Origin: Chrysomallon squamiferum
Lineage: Eukaryota > Mollusca > Gastropoda > Neomphalida > Peltospiridae
NCBI GenBank assembly: GCA_012295275.1
Contig: CM022673.1
Coordinates: 14,613,288 to 14,677,287 of the forward strand
Length of the DNA stretch: 64,000 bases
Direction of reading: 5' to 3'
Below, piece by piece: positions 38,775 to 53,300 of this stretch. The notes under the pieces were generated by a model, which was given only the letters and a program-made list of their open reading frames with translations, was not told the DNA's origin and did no database searches. Position numbers and translations under genes: made by a program. Numbering within the stretch: position 1 is the first letter of the stretch; the number at the start of each line of letters is the position of its first letter.

Positions 38775-40742
38775 GTGTTAATATATGTCCGTGAAAGAGA
38801 AAGGATAGTACAACATTTTTATGTAATAAAAAATAAAATTATTACTAGTTATATACACAAAAAAAAGGTACTGTGTATCACATAGGACTAGTATATGAAT
38901 GTTTAGAAGATACATAAAAATTGAATTTAAAAAAAACAAAACAAAACATTGAACATAGTTTTTTCATATTCGTTTATTCGAGTTTCTTTTATTTATTTAT
39001 TTATTTATTTAATTCTTTTATGTGGAGTATTTGGTTTGGTTTTATCAGCTTCTCTCTTTTTTTTTTTTTTTTTTTTTATATATTTAAAAATCGGTTTCAA
39101 GCACTCTTTCACTGATGCACACAGATTGGAATTTCATATTTATTAATTTTTTATTTCATCTTTAACTGGCTTTTTATCACAACGATTCCATTCAATATAA
39201 GCAAGCAATTGAAGCAAACTCTTAAACCCTGAAGATTTATTTAGTTCAGCGTTTAATCTCGTTTTATTTCTCCTTCTTACTCCATCTCACACTTTCTCTG
39301 TTCAGTATGTTTATGAAAATTATTAACTGACATACTCAAACTCTCCTGCGAGGATAACATAAAACGTAATTTCCTTGCGCTCGCTTTAAGAGATAATTTT
39401 CCAGATTCAGTCTGTGTAGATAGTGGCGGGTCTCCCGAGATCGCTGTGAAACATTGCAATAACCAGATAGCGATTTACGATTCTCAGTGTCGCCTGTACC
39501 AAGTTGGTTTGGTCTTCATAAACATGCACTGTCAAACTGAGCAGCGTTTATTTCCATTCAGCTTTGTTTATTAAACACACGCAGACACCTCGTCTAACAT
39601 TTTACATTTTAAATACAGAAAACGTCGTCTCACAGTCGTAGTATTGTTAATGTTCTTCATCATGATGTTGTTCGTTGTCATAGTCGTCCTTATTATTATT
39701 GTTGTTGTTGTTGTTGTTTTATTAGTATTGTTGTTGTTGTTGTTGTTACTGTTGTTGCAGTATTATTGCTGTAGAAATATAATTATGATGCTCATGGTGA
39801 AAATAACAGTAAAAAATATCTGGAAATTTTGATCTGAGATAGTGAAATAATTATATTAATTATCAATGTGCAGATCAGTAAAATAATGATATCACATGAA
39901 CCGTGGCGTCACTGTTCCATCATGTCATACGTAATGAATTAAGCACATGCTATGGAATTAAGACTACAAAAAACGCTGGAATAATTACTGTAACTTGTTT
40001 CTCATTTTTTTTCACGTATCACGTGACGTCAGTAAATTTGAAAATCTATCGTAATTGGTGTAAACACTGAATTCCCACTGGTAAGGAGAGATCAGAACTA
40101 GTTTTAACTGAGATATCGCCAATTTGAAATTATTTATGACAGATAGCTCACTTCTCCACTGAATGATTCTGTACCCGATAACCAAAATATGACGATGATT
40201 ACTACGTATGTTACTACTCAGTCACTAAGTTTACAAACAAAAGGATACAATCGCATTGTATGGTGTAAATACATTACCCAGGCAGGAAGGCTATAAATTG
40301 GTTTACCCATCACTAAATTAAATTACACTGGAAATCAAATGCTAAATAAAGCTAAGGAAAACAGAAAAAGAACCAACAGATATTTCGAACGTTTATGAAA
40401 AATCAGTTCACTTTATTCAGTTCACTGTCTTGGTAAAAATACCGTTCTAAGTCAGAAACTCGAGTCACGAAGTATAAATGAATTAACCACGATGAACGTC
40501 GTATAAATTTGACCTTGCGTTAATTAATGGTTGTCAGTTCGTGGCCTCGGAACTAATACCAGACAGCGGGTAATCGCCGGCTGACTGCTGTTACAGTACA
40601 AATACCTCAAACACGCGACGCAACCTTTCCAATCTCATCAATATGACATCCTCGTGACTTTCATGTTTATGTTACGTACCACTTAGAAGTCCATAAACTA
40701 TCATTACGAATAGTTTTGAATATAATTACCGGTGTTCTTTTC
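38772..40742. other. Intergenic, CpG-normal, no gene
   Basis: Poly-T near 39057-39077 and GTT repeats at 39699-39755. From 39840 to 40740 the sequence is non-repetitive and CpG-rich for this window (20 CpG in 40381-40740), with a CACGTG core near 40020 beside a CRE at 40024-40031. No exon is seen. Confidence 0.5.
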
Positions 40743-41000
40743 CAGTATTTATTGTATTGGTCATGACTTCAGCATTTTTAACATTTATCATATTGTTCAT
40801 TGCATCAGCATTATCAATATTCATATTTTTATGACGTCAACATTCCCATCATTTATCATATTTATTACGTCAACATTATCAACATTTGTATTTTTATGAT
40901 TTCCATAATTTATCATACTATTCATGACGTCATCATTCTTGGTTTTTATTGTATTGTTCAATAAGTAAATATTTTAGTTATTTATCATGGTGACGTCAAA
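40743..41000. repeat. Degenerate tandem repeat carrying three CRE palindromes
   Basis: Words 'TTTATCATATT', 'TGACGTCAACATT' and 'ATCAACATT' recur every 30-45 bp. TGACGTCA, the full CRE palindrome bound by CREB/ATF factors, occurs at 40832-40839, 40925-40932 and 40991-40998. It lies just beyond the inferred end of the ADAM transcript. Confidence 0.75.
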
Positions 41001-41039
41001 GTAAGTACTGATTAATCAGTGTAAAAAATAACAACAAAA

Positions 41040-42594
41040 CATATTTTTCTTTGCTATTTTATTGTGAGCGAAAAAGTCGCCATGTCCAAAAAGACACAAA
41101 ATATAGCTTCATAACCCAAGACACTGAATGACAACAGCATGCTAATACATCACTGCATACACCAAATCTATCTGAACGAGGTAAATTAACACACGTGGTT
41201 GTACTTAAATAGGATCACACATCAACATGTATTACTTTACTAGAATTAAACACACTGATATCTTTTTTTTTTTTTACTCAGTTTATTAATTTCAGAATAA
41301 TTATAGAAGTAATTTACAAAATTCATCAAAGTTAAATTTTGACAGAGTACTATATCTAGAACAGTGTAAAAGTAATTATTATAAAAGTCGTGTACTTCAT
41401 GTAAAGCAGTGAAACATCAAAACCTTGTTTAGCACTCATTAACATCAACAGTGGAAGAAAAATTCATGCAACCATAAATAATTTACTGTAATTTATAAAT
41501 GTGGATTAAAACATTAGTCGCTGTTGTCTTTCATTGGTGTTTTTTTTTTTTTTTTTTTTTTTATGATCATATTGGGTGGTAAACCACATCTACTACATGC
41601 ACAACTACATCAACGACATCATCTTTCTAAAATCCTTAATTAGTGCTTGATAATGTTTTGTGCTTTTTTCTACTTTCCCACTGTTAACTATGCTGGAAGC
41701 TCTAAAATAAAATTAAAAATTAAAAAAAATAATTAAAATATTAACAATTAATTATTACAACTACCAGCTTATTTCATAAACAAAAGCAATTAGAAACTAT
41801 TAGTACATTACCAGCAGGTTTCTCAAAATCTTGCTACTCTTAACAAAAATAAATTATCTAATAATATATTCATTTTTAAAATTTGCTAAAAAATACAAAA
41901 TAAAATAATTTGAAAAAAAAAAAAAATTAAATAAAAATATTCTGTGTATAAATATATACAGTTAGACTCACAGTACAACATTTTTTTGCAAGTAAGAAAT
42001 AAAACTGTACAAAAGCTAAAAATATTTAAATAAAATTTATATTTTGTGTATAAAACTTGTAATAAACATCTAAAGCAGTATTTAAAATCACAAATACACA
42101 CTGACAAAAACCGAGAAGCAGTCAAACATGGTAAAAAATATTCTGACTGATATACCATGAGGAAAGATAATAACATCTTCTATTTCAGATGGGAAATGAA
42201 AAAAAAAAAAAAATCATTTACAACAAATTATTATCTAATGTGATTAGTTCAGTCTGACATAGACAACATCAACCACGACAGCAACATACAAAGTTTAATA
42301 ACAATGTCAAACTGTCTGCGTCTCAGCTTTATCTGGTTACATCTTCAGTGACAAAATACTCAAAAGTTTTATTTTATGTCATTTCTAAGAAATTATATTT
42401 TATGTAAAACTATATTTAATACACTTAATAATGTCATGCATCATGGGTTTGGGGGATACCTATTTTTTGTTTGTTTGATAAATATAATTATAGAGAATAC
42501 TAACAGCCAAAACTCCTCTCTACCCAAAATCTATTATTAAATGTCTTATGTACAATTTTACATAAATCTAGATTCATGTTCAGTTTATGTGGGG

Positions 42595-42629
<35 letters not shown>

Positions 42630-44150
42630 CCAAAGTTAATTCTGTGAAATCTAATTTTGTGAAACTTTTATGGAATATAAAATTCAGTATTTACATATAA
42701 TTTGATTAACTAAACGCAGAGACAATTTTTTTTAGAGACACAAAAAAATTCAGCTACTGAATTCTACTGAAACAATTCAAAAATTATTATACTTAAGTTT
42801 ATAACATTAAGTCATTATGCAGAAAAATTTCCACAAATTATGCCACTAGGTCTAAATAATTATCTTCCTATTATCTGCATCCAATCAGCAAGTAAATGTG
42901 TTTTCAGTACACACACTTTTTTGACACAAGTTATAATTTTTTGGTAAACTTGTAATACTAGCAAACTATCTGAGCAAGAATAAATTGATTTTCTTCTTTC
43001 TGATAACACAATGTACATGAAACATAGTCAATGTATGATTGTATGAAAATGATTGATGACTGGAAGAGACAGTGGTTTTAGTTACATTGACACACATGTA
43101 ACAAACAAACTCACATAACTATCTTAGAGTGGCACAACACATAAACAGAATATATTATTTTACGTTTAAAACACATTTATTTTTAGTTCCAAATTTGTCT
43201 CTAAGATTACACTAAACAAGTCTTCTAAAATATGTATCTAAAATCATATTAAAAAATAAGCTGCATCTAGTAAAAATAAAATACAAATTATTAATTTAGA
43301 AAAATTTAGAGAAGGGAAATAACTCCAATCAGAATCTAATCTATACAAGAGTTTTCTCATAATTGTGTCAAGTTAAAAACTAAGTTTAAATAATACAAGA
43401 CATACATAATCTCTAATCAAATAATATAAAAGTTAATTATTAAAATATTTTTAAATTTCCAGCCATTCTTTCTTCTTTGTTTCTAATTGTTAAAAAAAAA
43501 AAAATTAAAAAAACCTACACGCACACACAATACTTTTGTTTTGTCACCAACAACAATTTATATTTACTTAAAAGGAATATTTAATTTGTAGACAGTGATA
43601 AAAGTACTGTTCAAGTTTTTTGAATTGTGTCTAAACAGTGGAGTGTTGTTTATCAACAATATATTTTGTTTACCATTAACAAGTACAACTTGAAAGCAAA
43701 TTGGCAGTTACCTTTTACACCCATAAATAGAAATGATAATAAAAACATTTTCAAATCTATGTTAGTGATGTTCAGCTGTTTTAGACACACATCCCACACA
43801 GACAGACAATGTATTGTGTATTATATGAGAATAACAATGAAGTACAGTTATAGATCTCACAATAATAGAAGTCTTTTTAGCTTTAGTTTGTTGAAATTTT
43901 AATAATCTATGACTAGATATTTTCAAAATAAAATATCTCTCTGTACAGAAATAATATATATTACTTTCATATATCACAACAGACACAGAGTATAATAAGA
44001 CAAATAAATGATTACTGATTTGTTTTCATTCTTGGCAAGATTTCATATTTTAATAGTACAGTAATATCATATTAACTAATTAAGGTTAAAAAAATAGTGT
44101 TAATTTTTTATGTTAAAATAATAATAATAACAGCATCAATGATAATAATG

Positions 44151-44197
<47 letters not shown>

Positions 44198-45678
44198 TAA
44201 TAATAAAATAAATAAATACTCTTGCACACTTTCTTACCATGTCTGAAACAGTTCAACAATTATTTATAGATATTTAATGCAACTACAGCTTGGCTTTGGT
44301 TTTGCTTGTCATATTTTTATTATTGTTTTTGATTTATTTCATACTAACTCAGTATTTGAAACAAAATGTTATTATTCGAACTACTGTTTTTTTCTTTAAG
44401 ACATCTTAATACAAAAGTAAAACCATAATAATATAAAAACACAGAAACAACACAGAGACCACTCACAAGAAACACCATCACACAAAAAGCAGCACTTTGT
44501 CAATATGCAATCAAGTATACAAAATAATTTTCATTATTAAATAACATACAAAACAAAGGCTTAAATACCAAACGCTGATGAAAACAAAAATGAGAAAACA
44601 GCGATACAAATGTTAACAATATGAAACTAGCACCAGGTTTGTTTTATGGTCTAGGTACAGCATTTATTGTATGAAGACAGGGAACTTCAGTCAAATCATT
44701 GTTGCTGTTTTTTTACTGGTGGTTTCATGACTTTTTATTTTCCTAACAGTTAAGTCATTTATTTGCAAATGCCATTTTCCATTGCAAAATTTATTCAACA
44801 GATACAAATTTGTAAATTCAATACAAAGTTGTAAATTAATTGAAAAATTGTCATGAACATTATTTTTCAGTGACATTTTTTTTTAATCTTATATATGTTA
44901 TTGTTGTTGTAAAGGAAATTTTCTTAATTACAGGCTCTGTCATAGATAATGTTCATTATACAAGTTTTAATTTTGAAATTTTTTGGCTTCATTTTGTATG
45001 TTTGTCATTTAATTATACTTTTTACAGTTCTTGTGAAATACAATGCAAGATTAAACTCTGTAGACACAAAACTTGCAACTGAAACAAGAAAAGCTAATCA
45101 GTTATGACAGCTGTGTCATGTTTCAATACCCCGTCAAACAACAATTAATAACAAACCTATAGAATTATTCGATGATCAACTGAAGGCAATAATATAGTTA
45201 TATTTGTCCTAATACTGATGATGATGTGGATGGTTATATATATAATGTTGATGACAATTGGGAAGATACTCAGACTGCTAATGCTGCTGCTTCTGCTGAA
45301 GGTTATGATGATGATAATAAAGATGACAATGATGATGAATATATGACACGGATATTAACAATAACAGACTCAATGACCTGGATTCTGCATATAAACAAAT
45401 TCAGATAATTCTACTGCAGTAATCGACATGATAAATTACATCAACAAATTATACATCAACACACACATCAAGAATCACTTCACAGTGAGCAAAGAACTTC
45501 AAGATATCTCAAAATTAATTATGTTTTACACCAGTTTATAACAAATGTTACCATAATTCAATCAAAAAAAAGATCTAAAAAGTAAATATATTACACAAGA
45601 ATATAGTATCTCTTATCATACAGTTTTGTGTTTCATGATTTCTTGCTGTGTTATTTCATGGTATCTTACTTTGGTATC
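41040..45678 (-). other. Inferred long 3' UTR of the ADAM gene
   Basis: No coding exon follows the ADAM stop. The CpG-poor character of the gene continues leftwards to about 41080. There the minus strand has AATAAA (41058-41063) followed by a GT/T-rich stretch (about 41015-41042), a good cleavage context. If used, the 3' UTR is about 4.6 kb. Pumilio-type TGTANATA words occur on the minus strand at 42688-42695, 42547-42554 and 41953-41960, about what chance could give. Several earlier AATAAA words (for example near 44662) could give shorter forms. It contains poly-T near 42599 and (AAT)n near 44155. Confidence 0.5.
41058..41063 (-). terminator. Candidate distal poly(A) signal of the ADAM gene
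   Basis: AATAAA on the minus strand, followed downstream by a GT- and T-rich element. Its position matches the step in CpG content, which is the main reason for preferring it to nearer hexamers. Confidence 0.45.
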
Positions 45679-47329
45679 TCAGGCAAGGTGCTGCACAGTG
45701 TCTCTGCTGCTTTCTGACTCAGGACTCATAGGACCTGGTTCTGGGCTTCCTTTCTGAGCACTCAAACTGACTGGTCGCTTTGACTTGATCAGTGACTTTC
45801 TGTGTTCTTTCTTTGCATTCTTCATGTCAACAGAGAAACCCTGTGGAATCTCTTCCAGACTCCTGTCAATACATGGAGTGTTGTCACAGTCCACGAACAT
45901 CCCATCTTTGTGTGACACAGAACAGGGGTATGACGACACGCTGCTGGTTTCAGAACACACATCTTCCCGTCTGCTGTTGAGCCAGGACTCCATGCTGCCA
46001 GCATGGTCCTTTGACAGTGAACCGACCTTAGAGGGAGTGTTTAACACAGAACTGTTTGTCTGGATTGGACTTCTTTCAAATGTTCCAGCATCAATTCTTG
46101 GAAGACCATCCAGCAGTTTGTGTAATTCATCCTGATTGTTCCCTCCTCCTTTACGTGGTGACTGGCCTGCTGGAACCAGTTTGATCTGGTTTGGACCAGT
46201 CCTGATGACAGCACTGTATGAAGGTGGAGATGTAGATTGAGATCTAGACTGTGACCTGGAAATGTCTTCAATACTGAACCTCTCTGGATCATGTTCACTT
46301 CCATAACCAGAACTTTTCTCTCCTCCATTACGTGAATTAGCTGTGCCATTCAGTGAGCTGTTTTCACCACCCATACTTCCAACTGGTGTGTCATTGTCAC
46401 GGTGATGACCTGACTGTCCAATGTTGAAAATATTCCTTAGACTGAGTGGATTCATGGGTGGGGGGATGTCAATGTGAGGTGGGTGTAAGTCTGGATCATC
46501 AAATTCATGATCCATGAAATCTTTCTTGTTCAGCAGATACTGACTGAGGTTTCCCAGGCCAGGTCGAGTTGTTTCTTTTGTACTGCTGCTGGTCAGAGAT
46601 GTTGGACTGTGGTCACTCTGTGAGGTGTGAGTGCTGGGGTAGTGGGCATCAGTCTCACTGCTCCTCACATCTTCTGAAGTGCAGGTGGAGGGGGAGATCT
46701 GTAGTGGGGGTTCAAACTCAGGTGAGGGGGACAGATCAATGGTGTGTCTGTCTACATTTCTTATGAAATCATTGAGATTCTTCAACTTGACAATCTTTGA
46801 TCTTGGAGGCGATACAGGATGAGGGACAGAACTGGACTTCCACAGCAGAGGCTGGTGCTGGTAATCTGTTATCAGGGGCAGGTCTAATCTTCCAATCTTG
46901 TGTGACATTGGAGGAGAGGGGTGGAGAGATGGCATACCAAAGTGAGGTGGAAGTGGCTGCGGAAGCACAAAGTCAAAACTTGCTGACTCTGGTAACTGGT
47001 CGAGTGCATCCATTGACTGCTCAAAGTCTTCCTCTCCCAGAATCTCACGAATCTCTTCTGCTTCCAAATCCTCATCCTCGTCATACATGTATGGTCCTAC
47101 ACTGTCATGGTCCTCATTTCCTTCAGATCCTGATCTGGAGTCACTGCCATTCTTTTGATCATTCAGCTTGATCATTGAGTTTTTGAGAATACTGCGACCA
47201 GGCATGGCACTGTTAGGGTCAGATACAATGATTGGTGGTGGAGGCAACTCTCCAATGTCACTGTCATCTTCACTGGAAATGTGTTTACCCTTTTTCTTCT
47301 TCTTCTTTCTACCAAACAGTTTGTCAGGA
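45679..47329 (-). CDS. ADAM terminal exon: long cytoplasmic tail
   Basis: 1651 nt, residues 715-1264 and TGA. No fold is visible; it reads as disordered, acidic and Ser/Pro-rich. Seen: polybasic GRKKKKKKGK just inside the membrane side, PPPP (ELPPPPII) and other Pro clusters for SH3/EVH1-type partners, PPSY at about 1083-1086 (WW-domain ligand, Nedd4-type), and a basic Ser-rich stretch near the C-terminus (KSLIKSKRPVSLS). The C-terminus QHLA is not a typical PDZ ligand. The frame opens 18 codons into the intron; TTTTCAG at the exon edge and phase agreement set the start. Confidence 0.94.
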
Positions 47330-50300
47330 CTGAAAACAAAACAAATAAAACTATGTGATAGAAAAGAAACAAAAACAACCAAAAAAATGGAATAAAATTT
47401 AAAATATATACATTCATTTGACTATTATTAAAAAATATAATAATTTAGAATGTACTTATGTTAGTAAACTGATATCAAATAGGCAACTGATAATATTTCC
47501 AAATTCTCATGGACAAACAAACTGACTTGTATGAAGACTAACAAGAAATGATAGACAGAGATAAACTGACTTACATGAAACCCTGCTTGACACACACTGA
47601 CAGAGAGACAGTCAGACTTACTTGTATGAAGGAAGTATTCCAAGGTTGAGATAACGACTGTTCAGAGAACCATTTGAAGCATCTTTCTTTGAAACTGTGT
47701 CTTTACTACCAAGAAGTCCTTTAGTGACAGCATTCTGCAGTTTGGTGGGAGTCTTACGTCTATCAAATACAACAGGAAATCAGTAACAATCTCAATAATA
47801 TAAAAACTTGTGTTAATAGCAGACAAATACACACATATGCATACACACACACACACACATCGCACACGCACACGCACATGCACACATAAAAATGCATGCA
47901 CATGTGCACGCACACACACATACACATACCCTCAGATAAAGATACACACACACCATCCCACAAATAGACAGACACACACACAGACACAGATATACACATA
48001 CACACACACAGACACAGATATACACATACAGAGTCAAAAAGAAACACAGACATAGATACACACACAGAGAAAAATATACACAGACACACAATTACACTTC
48101 TATAAATAAGAAAGTGACCTGTAACAGAAGAGAGTGAAGCTGAGGATGAGGACCAGTCCTCCAACCACAGAGGCAAGGATGATAATGAGCCACATCGTAC
48201 TCAGTCCTGGCTTGTTGGCTGTCAACACTGGACGAGAGGAAGGGTCAGCAGGAGTTGTCTCCCCTGAAGTGACTGGTGAATTAATCATGCCAAGTAGAAT
48301 GCTTTTTGTGGTTGCTGTTGTTGCAGTTGTAAACTCTGCTGTAGTTGCTGCTGTTGATGTTATGTTGAGTTTGAAAGAACAGTCAAGTCCTGACCAACCA
48401 TTGTCACAAAAACATGTATCATCTCTTGTACACACCTGCAACATAAAACGGCTGTCTGAATACAAATATCTTTTTATACAATTTTTACATACATCTAACA
48501 GAATACACTTACACAGTGTATATAAACAAACACTAGATTTCAGCTGTGAATAATATTATTTGTGTACATAGTCACTATGTGATCTGAAAAAATTATTAAG
48601 TAGTTCTTTTCTTTGTTTTTTCAGATGCAACTGGTGAACGAAGGAAGTTTTTATGCTTTAAATTATGAACAATACTTACTCCATGTCCAGAACAAATGAT
48701 GGCCTTGGTTGTCCCTGGGCAGTTGAGGGGAGGTAACTCTGTGAGTTCTACACACATGGTGGCTCTGCATACTTTGTTAGCGCCACACTTAGTTCCGTCT
48801 TGTACAAGTCCCATGTGAGGAACATCCATCATAGCCGGTCCATGCACACTCCTACATAAAACAAACATCAATGTTTACATTTTAATCTTCTGCTTTTGCT
48901 ACAAATAAAAATAAACTAAACTAACATATTAACTGACATAATCAATTAGTAAAATATCAGCAATTTCTTTATTATATTCTGTAAACTAAAATAAAAAATT
49001 CATGTTTTACTAAGATATTTATTAATGAAACCAATTAGTAAAAAAATATCAACAATTTCTTTACTTTATCCTGTAAATTGTTTTCACACACAAACATGAC
49101 TAAAACAATGACTTGTACGTACTTGCATTCATACTCTACTCCATGTGAGTTGACTGTTGTCTTTGAGAAATCTTTGTCTGGTCCAAACAGAGGCTCCTTG
49201 TTTCCTCCTTCACAGTGAAGTAACCCACACATGATGTTCCTGTACATGAAAACATTTCCACATAAAACAACATGTTATATTCTACTAGGCAGATATTTTA
49301 TTTCCTTATTTCATTTCAGTAATTGTAAGTAACAGAAAAATAGGAAAACAAATTCAAATAAACTATTGTAAATTGAGTTGATATTAACAGATTTTAATTT
49401 TTAATACTTCTAAAATATTACATATAAAAAATATTAAGTGCTGCTTTCATATCAATATTTCTACATCATAAGTTAAAAAAAAATTTCAACAGAATTTCAA
49501 CAAATTACTTGTTTGTTTTCAAATTAATCAGTAGAATATTATCAGTTCAGTAGTATTTTAATAACAAATAGTTTGATGGGAAATAATTCACTTTTGAAAT
49601 ACTTAAAGATTTACAAGAGTTGTTCCCCTTATTCAACTAACTGACTTACTCTGGTGAGCATCTTGCGAAATTTCCAGTTTTGTCATCTTTACCACAGTGT
49701 CCATTAAAATTACCAGTTGGGTTAAATCTCTCAAAACACTTACTTCCACCACCAGTAGCATCTGAAATCAAAACTCTAAATTAGTCTCAAATCACTGCAC
49801 TGATTATTTCAATAAGAAGGTGCAGTAATGTGACACTTTTAAGTGCTGATAACAAACACTCTAAAAAGTTATGTTTTATTATTATTATTATTATTGATCA
49901 ATTACTCATACTTTTTTATTTTAATTTTTAATTTTTTATTTTTTTTTTTTTTTCTATTTAGAAGTTACTTGTTAAAAACGTAATTTATTCAAAACCTTGA
50001 TAATTATCAATAAATCTGATATAATTTTACCATTTAATTCTTTTCTGTGAATTTATTTTAACAAAAGATACTCACTCTGACCCCAGATAATCTGACACTG
50101 TTGTGAGAGGGTGGGGCAGATTCCTCCCATACAGTATCCAGTGCCATGATCACATGGGTGTCCATCTTGAATAAAGTTGTTAAAAGGACACTGCAAACAA
50201 ATAAAAAAATAAATAACTAATATAAAAACACAAAAATAGAAACGTCTAAAACAAAATTAATTTAAATGGCTACTGTATCAATACCAAAAGACTAAATGTT

Positions 50301-53300
50301 TGTGACAACTCAACACATTTTGATATTTAAAAGTTAATTTGTTTTCATTTTAATAAAAAAATGTTTTCATTTCTTTCTGTAAATTTGCTGTTACTTCAGG
50401 TAAACACTAGCTATTGAAATACAGTATATTTCTGCAGTTAGACACTAGCTGTTGAAGTACAGGACAACAATAAGTATCTCTAATTTCACACATCTATGTC
50501 TCTGTCAGATTCTAACTCTGTGTTTATGCTGAAACTGTAGTTGTCAGAGTTCTGAGTATTACAGACATTTCTAAGAATAGACAGATATAATAGATGTGAT
50601 TTTAAATGACAAAACATCACTCACCTCTCCTCTTTCACCATCACAGAATTCCGGAACATCACATTCTGTCTGCCTTGGCCTGCACACATGTTTTTTTGTC
50701 AACACCTGAAATTAACAAACCATTCATTAACATACCATTTCACAATACAATAAATAAACATAAGCAAAGAATTACAAACCTTGAAAAATACAGGTAAATC
50801 ACTTTACAAGTAAATAAACAATCAAATACTGAAATTCATCAAGTTCTGAGTAATGCACAATATTTAGAAGATTGATTTATTAGTAGTAAGAAAATAAATA
50901 AATAAAATAAAAAACATTAACATTAAAACAAAAAAGAGATAAATGGAGACTACTCCAAATAAGTAACATAAAGCATGATTAGAGCATGATGAAGAAACAC
51001 AAGTCAAGTATAAACTTGTTAAAATGATGATGATGACAATGATGACAAATAAGATAAAACTTGTTTAGAGGAAATAAGAAGACTCACTGTACAGTTTGAA
51101 CAACAGGGTCCTGATCTACATTGAGCCCAGTATCTCAAGAGACAGGTAGACGGGTCACAGCACGGGTCCTGTACCAGACAGTCCTAAAACAAATATTCAA
51201 ACACATAACTTTTGGTTACTTACAAAACATCAAGACATATCCATAAACACATTTATTATCTTTAACTTATTTTAGCTAGACTGATTTTTGCCCCTTTTAC
51301 AAAATCCACATTTTTATATCTGTAAGTTATTATAAAATGAATTAAAAACTGAAACTGATAATTTTGTTTTATTATAGACTTGTTCAACGAAATATGTTTA
51401 GCTTACGGTAATCATATGCAAAATACATTGTTGTTACATGACGATTTGTCTGTAAATTTCACGAGTTTACTGCAGAATGCTTGTTTGGAGATAAAATGAA
51501 TTTGGCACTCTGTTACATTAAATATGCACATGTGTTTCCAATTTTCTTCAGTTAATTTTATATTGTTTAACAAGAAAATGAATGTGTGCCCCATTTGGAA
51601 CAACATATAATGCCAATAATATGAGTCAAAAACAGATTTTTTTAAAATAACAAAAACAACATCCTCATTATATATATCACATTTAATTTCCTTCATTAAT
51701 GTCTAAATATAATGTTACATGCTGAAAATACTTGTTTTAGACAGATTTCTCAGAGAGTTTGTGATAAACATATTTTATTACATAGGTTTTTATAGAAGCA
51801 TGCTAAAAACTAGTTAAACACTATTCAAAATGCACAATTCATCATTTATAACAAGACTGAACACAACATAATTTTTGTGTGTTTCAGTAGCTAATACAAA
51901 ACTTGTGTGAATCATTACTCACCTCCTCAGAGCCACAGTCACACTCCTCACCTCGCTCTACAATACTGTTACCACACGTCTGTGGAAAATTCACCTGAAA
52001 ATACAGCAATTAATCAATAAATATTTGACTGGAAGATGAATAAATATTTAACTGGAAGATGAATAAATACACAATTTATTAACAGAAAGTGGTAAAACTC
52101 TCAGTCACAGTCAGTGTATATGTTGTTACTGAATATGTATGTATGTATGTGGCTTGTAAACATATATATTCATATTTATTGGTTTAATTTTTGTTAAATT
52201 TATAGTATTCTTTATCAGTTAACAACAGTTAATTACTGTATGTTTTGTAGATAATATGTTACACTATAATAAAAAAAAATAACACTAAATAAATTAATTA
52301 AAATAAAAAATGAAAACTAACAATTTATTATTAGTAAAATGAAAACAAAACTTACTGGAGGTTTTCCTTCCAGACAAGACATTATTTCCATGTCACGTCC
52401 AACATCTAGATCAGACTTACTACATGTAGAAAACCTTCTTGAGTGGTATCCATAGCTACCTCTGAAATAAATAATAACTCTTCTTTAACAATGTACATTT
52501 TCTTTTAAAACACAGAAATGTAAATATTTTTTTAAATCCTTTCTTTTTCTTTTTCATTTTTTTATCCAACAAAATATTACTTTATAAAATAAGATTTTTT
52601 TCTCTTTTTTTTGCATTTCTTGCTAATAACTTTAATTTTAACATAAATTATTTTCAGTTAATTAACATTCAAAGAGGTGATTTAGAAAAATAGAAGAAAA
52701 ACAATATATATATAAATAAAAGATATTTCTGAAACTGAAAACTTTTAAAAGAAAAACACATTCTGTCATATTATAAAATAAAGTATGCTGCACTAACTAT
52801 CATAAAATTCATATTAAGTAAATTATATATTTAACACTTACAAAACTTTGGTGGACATGATACAACCAAATTTATCAGCACAGTCACATCCTCCTGAAAT
52901 AATAAATAAATAAATAAACAAACAAAATCAAATGATCATCATCTCTTCAGAAATCTGAACATTTTTTTTTTTTACTGATTAGTAGATATATATTTGCTAA
53001 ATTATATATAGTTATCTAATCATTTAGTTGTTGAAAAATTAGTTAAAAAGAAATAATAGAATAATTTAATCTAGGAATATAAACTCTGAAGTGATTTAAG
53101 GGCTTATCAATATTTAAATATTAAAATATAGTAAATATGAGAATACATTTAAGACAGGTTCTTTATTAATATATGTTTACAGTTTCTATAAAAAAGAATG
53201 ATTCCAAATGCATTCATAGTGTAAATTAAACTAAAAAATTAAAAATGCAAATATAGCTGTTAGGTCTGGTACACCTATTAAAGGATTATTTGTTTTCAAA

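Noticed and set aside
45226-45408. Asp-rich 60-residue frame in the ADAM 3' UTR
   Set aside because: Made by degenerate GAT repeats, antisense to the transcript.
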